Both the position numbers and the translations under genes were made by a program. The notes under the pieces were generated by a model. It saw only the letters and a list, made by a program, of their open reading frames with translations. It searched no databases and was not told where the DNA came from. 64,000 nt of DNA. Origin: Reyranella sp. CPCC 100927. Its GTDB lineage: Bacteria; Pseudomonadota; Alphaproteobacteria; Reyranellales; Reyranellaceae. The stretch spans positions 124,001 through 188,000 of the forward strand of contig NZ_VOHA01000011.1 of the NCBI RefSeq assembly GCF_007859315.1. The letters are read 5' to 3'. This document shows positions 27,471 to 35,484 of this stretch, one piece after another. How positions within the stretch are numbered: the first letter of the stretch is position 1; the number at the start of each line of letters is the position of its first letter.

Positions 27471-27597
27471 TTCCCCCAGCTTCGCTGGGGGAGGTGGCCG
27501 AAGGCCGGAGGGGGACCCGACGCGGTCTCAGTTACATAGACCACGTCGGGTCCCCTCCGCCCCTTCGGGGGCACCTCCCCACTGCGTGGGGAGGAAG
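27471..27597. repeat. Long imperfect intergenic hairpin, third family, copy 1
   Basis: The stretch consists of small stem-loops (CCCCCAGC-TTCG-CTGGGGG near 27473, and CCCCTTCGGGG near 27570) nested inside a larger inverted repeat with arms around GGGACCCGACG and CGTCGGGTCCC. It fills the gap between tadA and pncA. A related, more decayed copy lies at 53474-53582 and a half-copy near 60131-60156. It could act as a terminator or RNA stabiliser. Confidence 0.75.
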
Positions 27598-27605
27598 ATT
27601 ACGTA

Positions 27606-28055
27606 TCACCGGCGCGCACGGAAGAAGTCCCGCAGGAGCTCGGCCGCATCAGTCTCGGCGATACCGGAATAGACCTCCGGCGCGTGGTGGCAGGTCGGCT
27701 GGCTGAAGATGCGCGGACCGTGCTCGACACCGCCGCCCTTGGGATCGGCGGCGCCATAGTAGACCCGGCGAAGGCGGGCGAAGGCGATCGCCTGGGCACA
27801 CATGGGGCACGGCTCCAGGGTCACATAAAGATCGCAGTCAACCAGGCGCGGCGCGCCCAGGGCTGCGGCGGCGGCGCGGATCACCAGCAGTTCGGCGTGT
27901 GCCGTCGGATCGTTCATGGCCTCGACGCGATTGCCGTCCGCCGCCAGCACCGCACCGTCGGGCCCGACGACCACCGCGCCGATCGGCACCTCGTCGCGCG
28001 CCGCCGCCAATCGCGCCTGCGCCAGCGCAAGCTCCATGGGCGACGGCTTTGACAT
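27606..28055 (-). CDS. tadA: tRNA(adenine34) deaminase
   Basis: A 149-residue cytidine-deaminase-fold enzyme that makes inosine at position 34 of tRNA-Arg(ACG). The Zn site is intact: HAE in DPTAHAELLVIRAA and PCxxC in TLEPCPMCAQAIAFARL. The C-terminal helix ends in a basic stretch (ELLRDFFRARR). ATG 28055 overlaps the queF stop as ATGA; ATG 28037 is an alternative. A tRNA-modifying enzyme coupled to queF, another position-34 pathway gene. Confidence 0.94.
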   Translation of the reverse strand: MSKPSPMELALAQARLAAARDEVPIGAVVVGPDGAVLAADGNRVEAMNDPTAHAELLVIRAAAAALGAPRLVDCDLYVTLEPCPMCAQAIAFARLRRVYYGAADPKGGGVEHGPRIFSQPTCHHAPEVYSGIAETDAAELLRDFFRARR

Positions 28056-28513
28056 CACCCGCGACCGCGATAGGGCGCAACGCCCTGATCCGGCAACCAC
28101 AGTCCCCGCGGCGGCGCGCCGGTTTGCCAGAACACGTCGATCGGCATGCCGCCGCGCGGGTACCAGTAGCCGCCGATCCGCAGCCACTTCGGCTTCAACG
28201 CCGCCACCAGCCGCTTGGCGATCAGCATGGTGCAGTCCTCGTGGAAGGCGCCGTGATTGCGGAAGCTGCCCAGGAACAGTTTCAGCGACTTGCTCTCGAT
28301 CAGCTTGGCCGCCGGCGCGTAGTCGATGACCAGGTGCGCGAAATCCGGCTGGCCGGTCATCGGACAAAGCGAGGTGAACTCCGGCTGAGTGAAGCGCACG
28401 AGATAGAGCGTGCGCGGATGCGGGTTGGGTACCGTCTCCAGCACGGCCTGGTCCGGTGATGCCGGCAACGATGTTGCCTGTCCCAGCTGTTGGAGGTGCT
28501 TGTATTTGGCCAT
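28055..28513 (-). CDS. queF: NADPH-dependent 7-cyano-7-deazaguanine reductase
   Basis: A 152-residue unimodular QueF reducing preQ0 to preQ1, the last step before tRNA insertion by Tgt. The nucleophile is Cys50 in [20 protein letters not shown]. The substrate Glu and His are in [12 protein letters not shown] (residues 83-94). The NADPH/oligomer motif [14 protein letters not shown] is also present. ATG 28513 begins [13 protein letters not shown]. Its leader runs into the palindromic element at 28527-28617. It is translationally coupled to tadA. Confidence 0.97.
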   Translation of the reverse strand: MAKYKHLQQLGQATSLPASPDQAVLETVPNPHPRTLYLVRFTQPEFTSLCPMTGQPDFAHLVIDYAPAAKLIESKSLKLFLGSFRNHGAFHEDCTMLIAKRLVAALKPKWLRIGGYWYPRGGMPIDVFWQTGAPPRGLWLPDQGVAPYRGRG

Positions 28514-28526
28514 CAGGATTTGTCCC

Positions 28527-28617
28527 TTTGGACCGCGCGCGTCCATGCGCGCCTCATGACGTCGTCCCCGCTGCGGATGATATGTCTTGAGCGCGCGGGA
28601 ACGCGCGCGGTCCGAAA
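28527..28617. repeat. Palindromic element, copy 3 (end of the phosphatase gene)
   Basis: The ends TTTGGACCGCGCGCG and CGCGCGCGGTCCGAAA pair, while the loop differs from the other copies. The element supplies roughly the last 20 codons and the stop codon of the histidine-phosphatase gene and reaches to 14 bases from the queF start. Confidence 0.75.
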
Positions 28618-29243
28618 CTTGACGTTGCTTCGATCCGCGTGACAGTGCCGGACTGGAGGCGGAAGAAGGCGTCCTGCGGCTCGTCGAGCCAGATGATCTC
28701 GTCGGGCGACAGGCGGGCATACGCACCGCGTAGCAGGCGACCGATCGCGCCGTGCGAAAACGCCGCCACGGGCCGCGTCGCGGCCGACGTCACGAGATCA
28801 GCAAGCACCGCCTGCGCCCGCGGTGCCGCCATGGCGTAGCTCTCGCCGCCGGGCGGCTGGTGATGCCATTTCAGACTATCGCGCCGGGCCAGCGCGCCGG
28901 GCTGACGCTGCTCGATCTCGGGCCGCGTCAGGCCGTCCCAATCGCCCCAGGTGACTTCGCGCAAGCGGTCATCGAAGCGGCACTGCGCGACATCGATACC
29001 GGCCTCGGCGCAGGCAAGGTCGACCGTCTGGCGCACGCGGCCCAACGGACTGGCAAACAGCGCGACATCCCGCGGCGCGATGCCGGCCCGTTGCAACGCC
29101 GCACGCAACGCCGCGCCCACGGCACGCGCCTGGGCACGACCTTGCGCGGTGAGCGGCGAGTCGAGTGCTCCCTGAATGCGCTCGATCGTGTTCCACTCGG
29201 TGCGCCCGTGCCGGAACACATAGATCGGATGCGGGTTGCTCAT
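28554..29243 (-). CDS. Histidine phosphatase family protein
   Basis: A 229-residue phosphoglycerate-mutase-like phosphatase. The catalytic RHG lies in [20 protein letters not shown] (residues 7-26), the second Arg in [14 protein letters not shown], the Glu in [11 protein letters not shown], and the late His in [14 protein letters not shown]. The target may be a phosphosugar, cobalamin precursor or nucleotide. Its ATG overlaps the rsmD stop (ATGA). The last 20 or so residues (from [12 protein letters not shown] on) are coded by a palindromic repeat element, so the C-terminus was probably reshaped by that insertion. Confidence 0.88.
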   Translation of the reverse strand: MSNPHPIYVFRHGRTEWNTIERIQGALDSPLTAQGRAQARAVGAALRAALQRAGIAPRDVALFASPLGRVRQTVDLACAEAGIDVAQCRFDDRLREVTWGDWDGLTRPEIEQRQPGALARRDSLKWHHQPPGGESYAMAAPRAQAVLADLVTSAATRPVAAFSHGAIGRLLRGAYARLSPDEIIWLDEPQDAFFRLQSGTVTRIEATSSFGPRAFPRAQDISSAAGTTS

Positions 29244-29854
29244 GATGACGGCTGGTAGCGCAGGAAGATGATCTTGGCCGCGCCGTAGCGGCGCTCGTCG
29301 AATGCCGTGAAATCGGGCACCGCCTCGAGATCCTCCTTGGCCGCGATCTCGACGATGCAAATGGCACCCGACGCCAGCCATCCCACACGCGCCAGCGCCG
29401 CGAGCGCACGCGGGCCCAGCCCGGACCGATACGGCGGATCGAGGAACGCCAGCCCGCAGGCGGCATCACTGGGCGCCGGTTGCGGCTGTGTGGCGTCGGT
29501 GCGCAGCACGCGGGCGTTGGCGGTTTCCTTCAAGGTGCGCAGGTTCTCGCCGACGGTGCGGATCGCCTCGGACGAGCTGTCCATGAACGTCACGTGCGCC
29601 ACGCCGCGCGACAGCGCCTCGATACCGAGCGCACCGCAACCGGCGAAGACATCCAGCACGCGCGCGCCCGGCAGCGGCGAGGTGCCGTCACCATTGAGGT
29701 CGGCATGCACCAGGATGTTGAACAGTGACTCGCGCGCCCGCGACGAGGTCGGCCGGATCTCGACACCCAGCGGCACCACCAGCGGGCGGCCGCGGTATTT
29801 GCCGGCCACGATGCGGGGCGGCGCCGGCGGTACATCGCGTCGCAACCGGCTCAT
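29240..29854 (-). CDS. rsmD: 16S rRNA (guanine966-N2)-methyltransferase
   Basis: A 204-residue SAM-dependent methyltransferase. It opens with RIVAGKYRGRPLVVP and RPTSSRARESLFNIL. It has the SAM loop VLDVFAGCGALGIEALSRG and the catalytic DPPY in LAFLDPPYRSG. It modifies G966 of 16S rRNA during 30S assembly. It overlaps both the upstream pseudouridine synthase gene and the downstream phosphatase gene by four bases, so all are one operon. Confidence 0.95.
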   Translation of the reverse strand: MSRLRRDVPPAPPRIVAGKYRGRPLVVPLGVEIRPTSSRARESLFNILVHADLNGDGTSPLPGARVLDVFAGCGALGIEALSRGVAHVTFMDSSSEAIRTVGENLRTLKETANARVLRTDATQPQPAPSDAACGLAFLDPPYRSGLGPRALAALARVGWLASGAICIVEIAAKEDLEAVPDFTAFDERRYGAAKIIFLRYQPSS

Positions 29855-30726
29855 GGCCGTCCTCCGCTGCGCCGCGCGCCACCCGACGGGCTGCGCGATG
29901 GGCGCTTGCTCGGCCGCTTGCGATCGTCGCGCGGCTTGGGCTTGGCCCAGCCCGGTTTGCGGCCACGGGCATCGACGCCCTGCTCACCGGAAACCTGCGC
30001 CACCAGCCGAGGGCTGGCCTCGATCACCGCGCCCTCCGGCAGCGCGTCCAGGGTGAAGGGACCGTAGGCGATACGAATCAGCCGGTTCACGCCCAACCCC
30101 AGATGCGCCATCACCCGGCGCACCTCGCGGTTGCGGCCTTCCTTCAGCGCGATGGTGAGCCACATGTTGCTGCGCTGCTGGCGGTCGAGCCGGGCATCGA
30201 TGGCGCCGTAGGTGACGCCGTCCACCACCACGCCGTCACGCAGGCGATCGAGCGCCGCCTGGTCGATCTGGCCGTGCGCCCGCACCCGGTAGCGCCGGGT
30301 CCAACCGCTGGCCGGCAACTCCAACCGCCGCGCCAGCGCGCCATCATTGGTCAGCAACAGCAACCCCTCGGAATTGAGATCGAGCCGCCCCACCGAGACG
30401 ACTCGCGGCATCTCCTTGGGCAAGGCCTGGAAGATGGTGGACCGGCCCTCGGGATCATGCGCCGTCACGACCAGTCCGACCGGCTTGTGGTAGAGCCACA
30501 GGCGCGCCTTTTCAGGCGCCGCGACCGGCTTGCCGTCGACGCGGATGTCGCTCGTGGCGGTCACCAGCGTCGCCGGCGTGTCGATGCGCTGGCCGTCGAC
30601 GACGACCCGGCCTTCGGCGATCCAGCGCTCGGCATCGCGGCGCGAGCACAGGCCAGCGCGCGCCAGTCGCTTGGCGATACGTTCGCCCTTGCCGGTGTCG
30701 GCCGGCGGTTGGGGTGAAAGAGTCAT
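29851..30726 (-). CDS. RsuA/RluB-family rRNA pseudouridine synthase
   Basis: A 291-residue enzyme. An N-terminal S4 RNA-binding domain (ERIAKRLARAGLCSRRDAERWIAEGRVVVDGQ) is followed by the synthase core with the catalytic Asp in VVSVGRLDLNSEGLLLLTNDG and the late motif KEGRNREVRRVMAHLGL. The tail is Lys/Arg/Ser-rich (RKPGWAKPKPRDDRKRPSKR), as often in RluB. The target is likely 23S U2605 or 16S U516; RluB is the more common partner of rsmD here. First gene of the operon. Confidence 0.93.
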   Translation of the reverse strand: MTLSPQPPADTGKGERIAKRLARAGLCSRRDAERWIAEGRVVVDGQRIDTPATLVTATSDIRVDGKPVAAPEKARLWLYHKPVGLVVTAHDPEGRSTIFQALPKEMPRVVSVGRLDLNSEGLLLLTNDGALARRLELPASGWTRRYRVRAHGQIDQAALDRLRDGVVVDGVTYGAIDARLDRQQRSNMWLTIALKEGRNREVRRVMAHLGLGVNRLIRIAYGPFTLDALPEGAVIEASPRLVAQVSGEQGVDARGRKPGWAKPKPRDDRKRPSKRPSRSPSGGARRSGGRP

Positions 30727-31046
30727 GGACAGGCTTCTAGGGCGGATTTCGCCCCGGGGGAATTCGTTTGGCAGTGCCGCGACGCCGACAGGGCGACAGA
30801 AACGACAGAAACCGATTCCGGTAAGGATAGCAACAAGTTATGCCTGGGATGGCGCCCCGACAGAAACCTGACAGAAAGCGACAGAAACACCCGACCAGAC
30901 CACCACCGGGGGACAGATCTCCTCAACCACGCACTCTATACAATTCTCTATTCAAGAACAAGAAAAATCGGGACACCCACCCAACCTTGCCGCTGTTCAT
31001 CGGGGACGCTTATTCTACTGCAGTGCAGCACCCGAACGAGGCCCGG
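30727..31046. other. 320-base intergenic region with five 9-base repeats
   Basis: This is a divergent promoter region between the pseudouridine synthase and GntR genes. It holds five copies of (C/T)GACAGAAA: 30794-30802 and 30803-30811 (direct tandem), then 30858-30866, 30869-30877 and 30879-30887. All are on the same strand. Further on is an AT-rich stretch (CTATACAATTCTCTATTC, near 30935-30955) that could be a promoter, and the palindrome CTGCA-G-TGCAG (31018-31028), 19 bases before the GntR start. No open frame of interest is seen. Confidence 0.6.
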
Positions 31047-31781
31047 ATGACCGCTGGTGAGCCGCAAGGCCATTCCCTCAGAATCTTGCGGCCGGCGGGG
31101 ACATTGCGGACGCAGGTCGTCAGCACGCTGCGTAACGCCATCATCGACGGCACATTCAAGGCCGGCGAACGCCTGGTGGAGCGCAAGGTATGCGACCTGC
31201 TGGGGGTGAGCCGCACCCTGGTCCGCGAGGCATTGCGCCAGCTCGAGGCCGAGGGGCTGGTCGAGAACGCGCCCTACCGCGGGCCGTCGGTTGCGGTCTT
31301 GCTGCCCGCCCAGGTGCAAGAGATCTACGAGATGCGCGGCGCCCTGGAGGGGCTGGCGGCCAAGCTGTTCGTCGAGCGCGCCGCGGATTCGGCCGTCGCG
31401 GCGTTGGCCACCGCCGTCGAGACCATCGCCGACTGCTATCAGCGCGGCGATGGCGCGGGACAGCGCCAGGCGGTCGAGCATTTTTACGATCTGCTGCTGC
31501 GCGGTACGGGCAACGACATGCTGTGCCAGGCCGTGGCATCGCATCGCGCCCGGCTGGCCTGGCTGCGCGCCATCGCGCTCTCGCGCCGTGAGCGCGGACA
31601 GTCGAGCCTCGAGGAAAAGCGCGCGATCGTGCAGGCCATTGCCGCCCGCGACGCGCAGAAGGCGCGCGCCCTGGCCGAGGCGCACGTCGCCAACGCACTG
31701 GCCGGCGTGCTCGACCTGCTGAACAGCGGCGCCGTCGCGGCCGTGGACGAACGCGACACGCCGGAGCGCGCGGCGAGCTAG
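31047..31781 (+). CDS. GntR-family (FCD type) transcriptional regulator
   Basis: A 244-residue regulator with an N-terminal winged helix (residues about 20-80, with FKAGERLVERKVCDLLGVSR and VREALRQLEAEGLVEN) and a helical FCD ligand domain. FCD proteins usually bind a metal with Asp, His, His, His. Here the D-x-x-F-H position reads V-E-H-F-Y (143-147), the middle His is Lys191, and only the last His (213) remains, so metal binding is probably lost. It is transcribed toward the polyamine-type transporter genes and has an operator-like palindrome just in front of them. ATG 31047 is chosen because the upstream frame is compositionally non-coding. Confidence 0.92.
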   Translation: MTAGEPQGHSLRILRPAGTLRTQVVSTLRNAIIDGTFKAGERLVERKVCDLLGVSRTLVREALRQLEAEGLVENAPYRGPSVAVLLPAQVQEIYEMRGALEGLAAKLFVERAADSAVAALATAVETIADCYQRGDGAGQRQAVEHFYDLLLRGTGNDMLCQAVASHRARLAWLRAIALSRRERGQSSLEEKRAIVQAIAARDAQKARALAEAHVANALAGVLDLLNSGAVAAVDERDTPERAAS

Positions 31782-31853
31782 ACTCCCTGGGAGTGGCGCG
31801 CTGCCGGCATGGCTCATCCGACCGAAACGGCGGCGAAAACCGCTGGATGTTTG

Positions 31854-31868
31854 TATGATGGTATACCA
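31854..31868 (+). promoter_or_regulatory. Operator-like palindrome and -10 box before the transporter operon
   Basis: TGGTATACCA (31859-31868) is a perfect 10-base palindrome of the T-x-G-T-A-T-A-C-x-A class bound by FCD-type GntR regulators. It overlaps a good -10 hexamer, TATGAT (31854-31859), and lies 35 bases before the ATP-binding-protein start. The arrangement suggests repression by the adjacent GntR. No clear -35 box is visible. Confidence 0.6.
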
Positions 31869-31903
31869 GACTTCACGGACCAAGCACCCCATCGAAAGCC
31901 GTG

Positions 31904-33076
31904 ATGCCGCGTTCCGTGCCGAGAGCAACGCAGGATATCCCGACCGAACCCGCGGCCGTCGCTGAGCGCGCGACTCCCTTCGTCGAGTTCCTCGACGTCT
32001 GCAAAAGCTATGACGGCGACACGCTGGCGGTCGCCCATGTCGATCTGCGCATCGCCAAGGGCGAGTTCGTCACCTTCCTCGGCCCATCCGGATCGGGCAA
32101 GACCACCTCGCTGATGATGCTGGCGGGCTTCGAAGCCCCGACGGACGGCGACATCCGGCTGGCCGGCCGTTCCGTCCGCCACACGCCGCCGCACCAGCGC
32201 AACATCGGCATGGTGTTCCAGAATTACGCGCTGTTTCCGCACATGACGGTGGCGCAGAACATCGGCTTTCCGCTGTCGGTACGGGGCGTGAAGCGCGAGG
32301 AGATCGCACGGCGCGTCGAACGCGCGCTGGCGCTGGTGCGTCTCGACGGTCTGGGCCATCGCCGGCCGAGCGAACTCTCCGGCGGCCAGCAGCAGCGGGT
32401 GGCGGTCGCGCGCGCCGTCGTGTTCGATCCCGACCTGGTGCTGATGGACGAACCGCTGGGGGCGCTCGACAAGCAACTGCGCGAGCAGCTGCAGCTGGAG
32501 ATCAAGCACATCCACGCCAATCTCGGCGTGACGATCGTCTACGTGACGCACGATCAATCGGAGGCACTTACGCTGTCCGACCGGATCGCGGTCTTCAAGG
32601 ATGGCGCCATCCAGCAGATCGGCAGCGCCGTCGAAATCTATGAACGACCGGCGACCTCGTTCGTGGCGCAGTTCATCGGCGAGAGCAACCGGCTCGACGG
32701 CGCGGTCGAGGCGCGCGACGGCGATCGCTGCGTGGTGCGCGTCGATGGCGCGCTGACGGTCAGGGCCGTCCCGGTCGCCGTCGGCGACGTCGGATCGCGC
32801 ACGACGCTGTCGATCCGACCCGAGCATGTCGTCATCGATCCGACGGACGGACATTGGGACAACGTCGTGCCCGCCCGGCTCGAAAACCTGATCTATCACG
32901 GCGATCATGCCCGCGCGCAGTTCCGTCTCGCCGGCGGCCATGCCTTTACCGTCAAGATCTCCAACCCGCGCCACGCCGGCGCTTTCGCCGTCGGCGTCGA
33001 TGTGCGCCTGGCCTGGCGCGCCACCGACTGCCGGGCACTGGACCCGCTCGCACCCTCGACCACACCGTCGTCCTAG
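31904..33076 (+). CDS. ABC transporter ATP-binding protein, polyamine type (PotA-like)
   Basis: A 390-residue ATPase. It shows Walker A GPSGSGKTTSLMMLAG, Q-loop VFQNYALFPHMTV, signature LSGGQQQRVAVARA, Walker B LVLMDEPLGALD and switch His in VTHDQSEALTLSDR. A C-terminal TOBE/OB domain (about residues 280-370) is typical of the spermidine/putrescine group. ATG 31904 is preferred over GTG 31901. It is the first gene of a unit coding ATPase, binding protein and two permeases. Confidence 0.94.
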   Translation: MPRSVPRATQDIPTEPAAVAERATPFVEFLDVCKSYDGDTLAVAHVDLRIAKGEFVTFLGPSGSGKTTSLMMLAGFEAPTDGDIRLAGRSVRHTPPHQRNIGMVFQNYALFPHMTVAQNIGFPLSVRGVKREEIARRVERALALVRLDGLGHRRPSELSGGQQQRVAVARAVVFDPDLVLMDEPLGALDKQLREQLQLEIKHIHANLGVTIVYVTHDQSEALTLSDRIAVFKDGAIQQIGSAVEIYERPATSFVAQFIGESNRLDGAVEARDGDRCVVRVDGALTVRAVPVAVGDVGSRTTLSIRPEHVVIDPTDGHWDNVVPARLENLIYHGDHARAQFRLAGGHAFTVKISNPRHAGAFAVGVDVRLAWRATDCRALDPLAPSTTPSS

Positions 33077-33087
33077 AGGAGTTCGCC

Positions 33088-34137
33088 ATGCACCCTTCCA
33101 AACGCGTGGGCATTGCCATGGCGGTTTCGCTTTGCGCGCTCTGGCTGACGGGATCTGCCACGGCGCGCGAGCTTACGGTGACAGCCTGGGGCGGCTCCTC
33201 GCAGGCGGCGCAGAAGAAGATCTACTACGAAGCCTTTTCGGCGAAGAGCGGCGTGAAGCTGCTGGAAGACTCGTGGTCGGGCGGCATCGGCCTGCTGCGC
33301 ACCAAGGTCCAGGGCGGCAACGCGAACTGGGATGTCGTGCAGGTCGAGGCCGACGAGGCCGTGCTGGGCTGCGACGAAGGCCTGTTCGAGAAGCTCGACT
33401 GGACGATGCTGGGCGGCAAGGACAGCTTCATCAAGGGCGCCGCGACGGACTGCGCCGTCGGATCGGTGGTCTGGACCACCGGGCTGGTCTACGACGGCAA
33501 CCGCTTCAAGGACGGGCCCAAGACCTGGGCCGACTTCTGGGACGTCGCCAAGTTCCCCGGCAAACGCACCATGCGCAAAGGCGCCAAGTACACGCTGGAG
33601 TCGGCACTGATGGCCGACGGTGTCGCGCCGGCCGATGTCTACAAGGTGCTGCGCACGCCGGCCGGCGTCGATCGCGCCTTCAAGAAGCTCGACGAACTGA
33701 AGCCGCACATCGTGTGGTGGACGGCAGGCTCGCAACCGCCGCAGCTTCTGGCGTCGGGCGAGGTGGTGATGGGCGACGCCTATTTCAGCCGCGTGCTGGC
33801 CGCCAACAAGGCCGATGGCCGCAACTTCAAGGTCGTGTGGCCGGCCAGCGTCTACGCCATCGACTTCTGGGTGATCCTGAAGGGCAGCCCCAACAAGGCG
33901 CAGGCCATGCAGCTGGTCACCTTCATGACGCGGCCGGAGAACCAGAAGCAGTTCCCGCCGCTGGCGCTGCAGGGCATCACCAGCATCGAGGCCGGCAAGC
34001 AGATCGACGCCGCCGTCGTGCCCAGCATTCCGACCAGCCCCGACAACCTGCGCGTGGCCCTGCCGCTGGATGTCGAGTTCTGGGTCGACAACACCGACCA
34101 GCTCAACCAGCGCTTCAACGCCTGGGCGAGCAAGTAA
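33088..34137 (+). CDS. Periplasmic substrate-binding protein, polyamine type (PotD-like)
   Basis: A 349-residue binding protein with signal peptide (MHPSKRVGIAMAVSLCALWL, cleaved after TATA). The mature part begins RELTVTAWGGSSQAAQKKIY and has WDVVQVEADEAVLGCDEG and YSPAP-like hinge segments, as in PotD/PotF-type class I binding proteins. GAGGAG precedes ATG 33088. It lies between the ATPase and permease genes. A polyamine is the best guess; other amines, opines or thiamine-like ligands are possible. Confidence 0.92.
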   Translation: MHPSKRVGIAMAVSLCALWLTGSATARELTVTAWGGSSQAAQKKIYYEAFSAKSGVKLLEDSWSGGIGLLRTKVQGGNANWDVVQVEADEAVLGCDEGLFEKLDWTMLGGKDSFIKGAATDCAVGSVVWTTGLVYDGNRFKDGPKTWADFWDVAKFPGKRTMRKGAKYTLESALMADGVAPADVYKVLRTPAGVDRAFKKLDELKPHIVWWTAGSQPPQLLASGEVVMGDAYFSRVLAANKADGRNFKVVWPASVYAIDFWVILKGSPNKAQAMQLVTFMTRPENQKQFPPLALQGITSIEAGKQIDAAVVPSIPTSPDNLRVALPLDVEFWVDNTDQLNQRFNAWASK

Positions 34138-34148
34138 GGCAAACGGCG

Positions 34149-35483
34149 ATGGGCTTGTTCCGCTGGGAGCGCGGGCGTCTCGCCCGCACCGGCGCGCCAG
34201 CGCCGACCAGCGCCGTTTCGCCCTCTGCTGACGCTGCGGGCGAATGCGGGCGAGACGCCCGCGCTCCCAGGACAGCCGCACTGAAAGCGAAGCTGCGGCG
34301 CATCGAACGGCGGCAGGCGCTGATGGCCGGGGCGCTGGTGGCACCGCTGTTGTTGTTCCTGGCGGTCAATTTCCTGCTGCCCATCGCCCTGATGCTGTTC
34401 CGCAGCGTCGACGATCCGGATGTGCGCGCGATCATGCCGCAAACGACGGCGGCGCTCGCGATGTGGGACGGGCGTGACCTGCCGCCCGCGACCGTCGCGA
34501 CGCTGATGATCGGCGAACTCGACGCCGCGCGCGGCGGCGCCGATCTCAGCCGCGCCGCCAACCGCCTGAACTACGACATCAACGGCTTTCGCTCGCTGCT
34601 GTTGAAGACGGCGCGCAACCTGCCCGCGCCAGGTGATGGCGATGCGCTGCAGGCGCTGGTGGCCGTCGATCCCCGCTGGGGTCAGACGAAGACATGGGCC
34701 GCCATCAAGCGCGCCGCCGGACCGCTGACGGGCTTCTTTCTTCTGGGCGCGCTCGATCTCAAGCAAAGCGCCAGCGGCGACATCCAGAGCGTCGGTGCCG
34801 AGCGTGCCATCTTCGTCAAGGTGCTGGGCCGCACACTGTGGATCGGCTTCTGGGTCACGGTGCTGTGCCTGGCACTGGGCTATCCGGTCGCCTACCTGCT
34901 GGCCACGGCATCAAGCCGGATCGCCAACCTGCTGATGATCCTGGTCCTGCTGCCGTTCTGGACGTCATTGCTGGTGCGCACCACCGCCTGGGTCGTACTG
35001 CTGCAGAAGGACGGGCCGGTCAACGGCCTTCTGCACGGGATCGGCCTGATCGATGAGCCGCTGCGCCTGATCTTCAACCGGGTCGGCGTGTATGTGGCGA
35101 TCACCCATGTGCTGTTGCCGTTCATGATCCTGCCGCTCTACAGCGTCATGAAAGGCATCGGCCCCACGACCATGCGCGCCGCCGTCTCGCTGGGCGCCCA
35201 TCCGTTCCTGGCCTTCGCGCGCGTCTATCTCCCACAGACCGTGCCGGGAATCACCGCCGGCACGCTGTTGGTGTTCATCTCGGCGCTGGGCTACTACGTA
35301 ACGCCGGCGCTGATCGGCGGCGCCGACGATCAGATGCTGAGCACCTTCATCGCGTTCTACACCAACGAAACGACGAACTGGGGCATGGCCGGCGCCCTGG
35401 GCGGCATCCTGCTGGTCATCACCGCACTGCTCTACGCCGTCTACGGCCGACTGGCCGGGCGCGCTGGCCCGGGGTGGGCCTGA
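34149..35483 (+). CDS. ABC transporter permease (PotB-like) with in-frame palindromic element
   Basis: A 444-residue permease. After the N-terminal region comes a first membrane segment (LMAGALVAPLLLFLAVNFLL), a periplasmic loop of about 150 residues, and then the transmembrane domain with the EAA-type loop AAVSLGAHPFLAFARVYLPQTVPGI. Residues 6-41 are read from a palindromic repeat element (34163-34270): they begin WERGRLARTG and end GRDARAP. The first Met (34149) is the only ATG before residue 59, so either the element is translated or the protein starts inside the gene at ATG 34323. It ends one base before the PotC-like gene. Confidence 0.9.
   Translation: MGLFRWERGRLARTGAPAPTSAVSPSADAAGECGRDARAPRTAALKAKLRRIERRQALMAGALVAPLLLFLAVNFLLPIALMLFRSVDDPDVRAIMPQTTAALAMWDGRDLPPATVATLMIGELDAARGGADLSRAANRLNYDINGFRSLLLKTARNLPAPGDGDALQALVAVDPRWGQTKTWAAIKRAAGPLTGFFLLGALDLKQSASGDIQSVGAERAIFVKVLGRTLWIGFWVTVLCLALGYPVAYLLATASSRIANLLMILVLLPFWTSLLVRTTAWVVLLQKDGPVNGLLHGIGLIDEPLRLIFNRVGVYVAITHVLLPFMILPLYSVMKGIGPTTMRAAVSLGAHPFLAFARVYLPQTVPGITAGTLLVFISALGYYVTPALIGGADDQMLSTFIAFYTNETTNWGMAGALGGILLVITALLYAVYGRLAGRAGPGWA
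34163..34270. repeat. Palindromic element, copy 4 (inside the permease gene)
   Basis: Arms 34163-34187 and 34246-34270 pair perfectly over 25 bases. Compared with the arms at 821-898 there is one C-to-T change (TCC to TCT in the centre of the arm), and the opposite arm carries the matching G-to-A, a compensating pair. The loop resembles that of the copies at 25299-25394 and 50771-50875 (CGGCGC, AGCGCCGACC, GGGCGAATGCGGGCG). Confidence 0.88.
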
Positions 35484-35484
35484 C

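Noticed and set aside
32907-34148. Long upstream extension of the permease frame
   Set aside because: It overlaps the ATPase and binding-protein genes in another frame and has no protein-like pattern.
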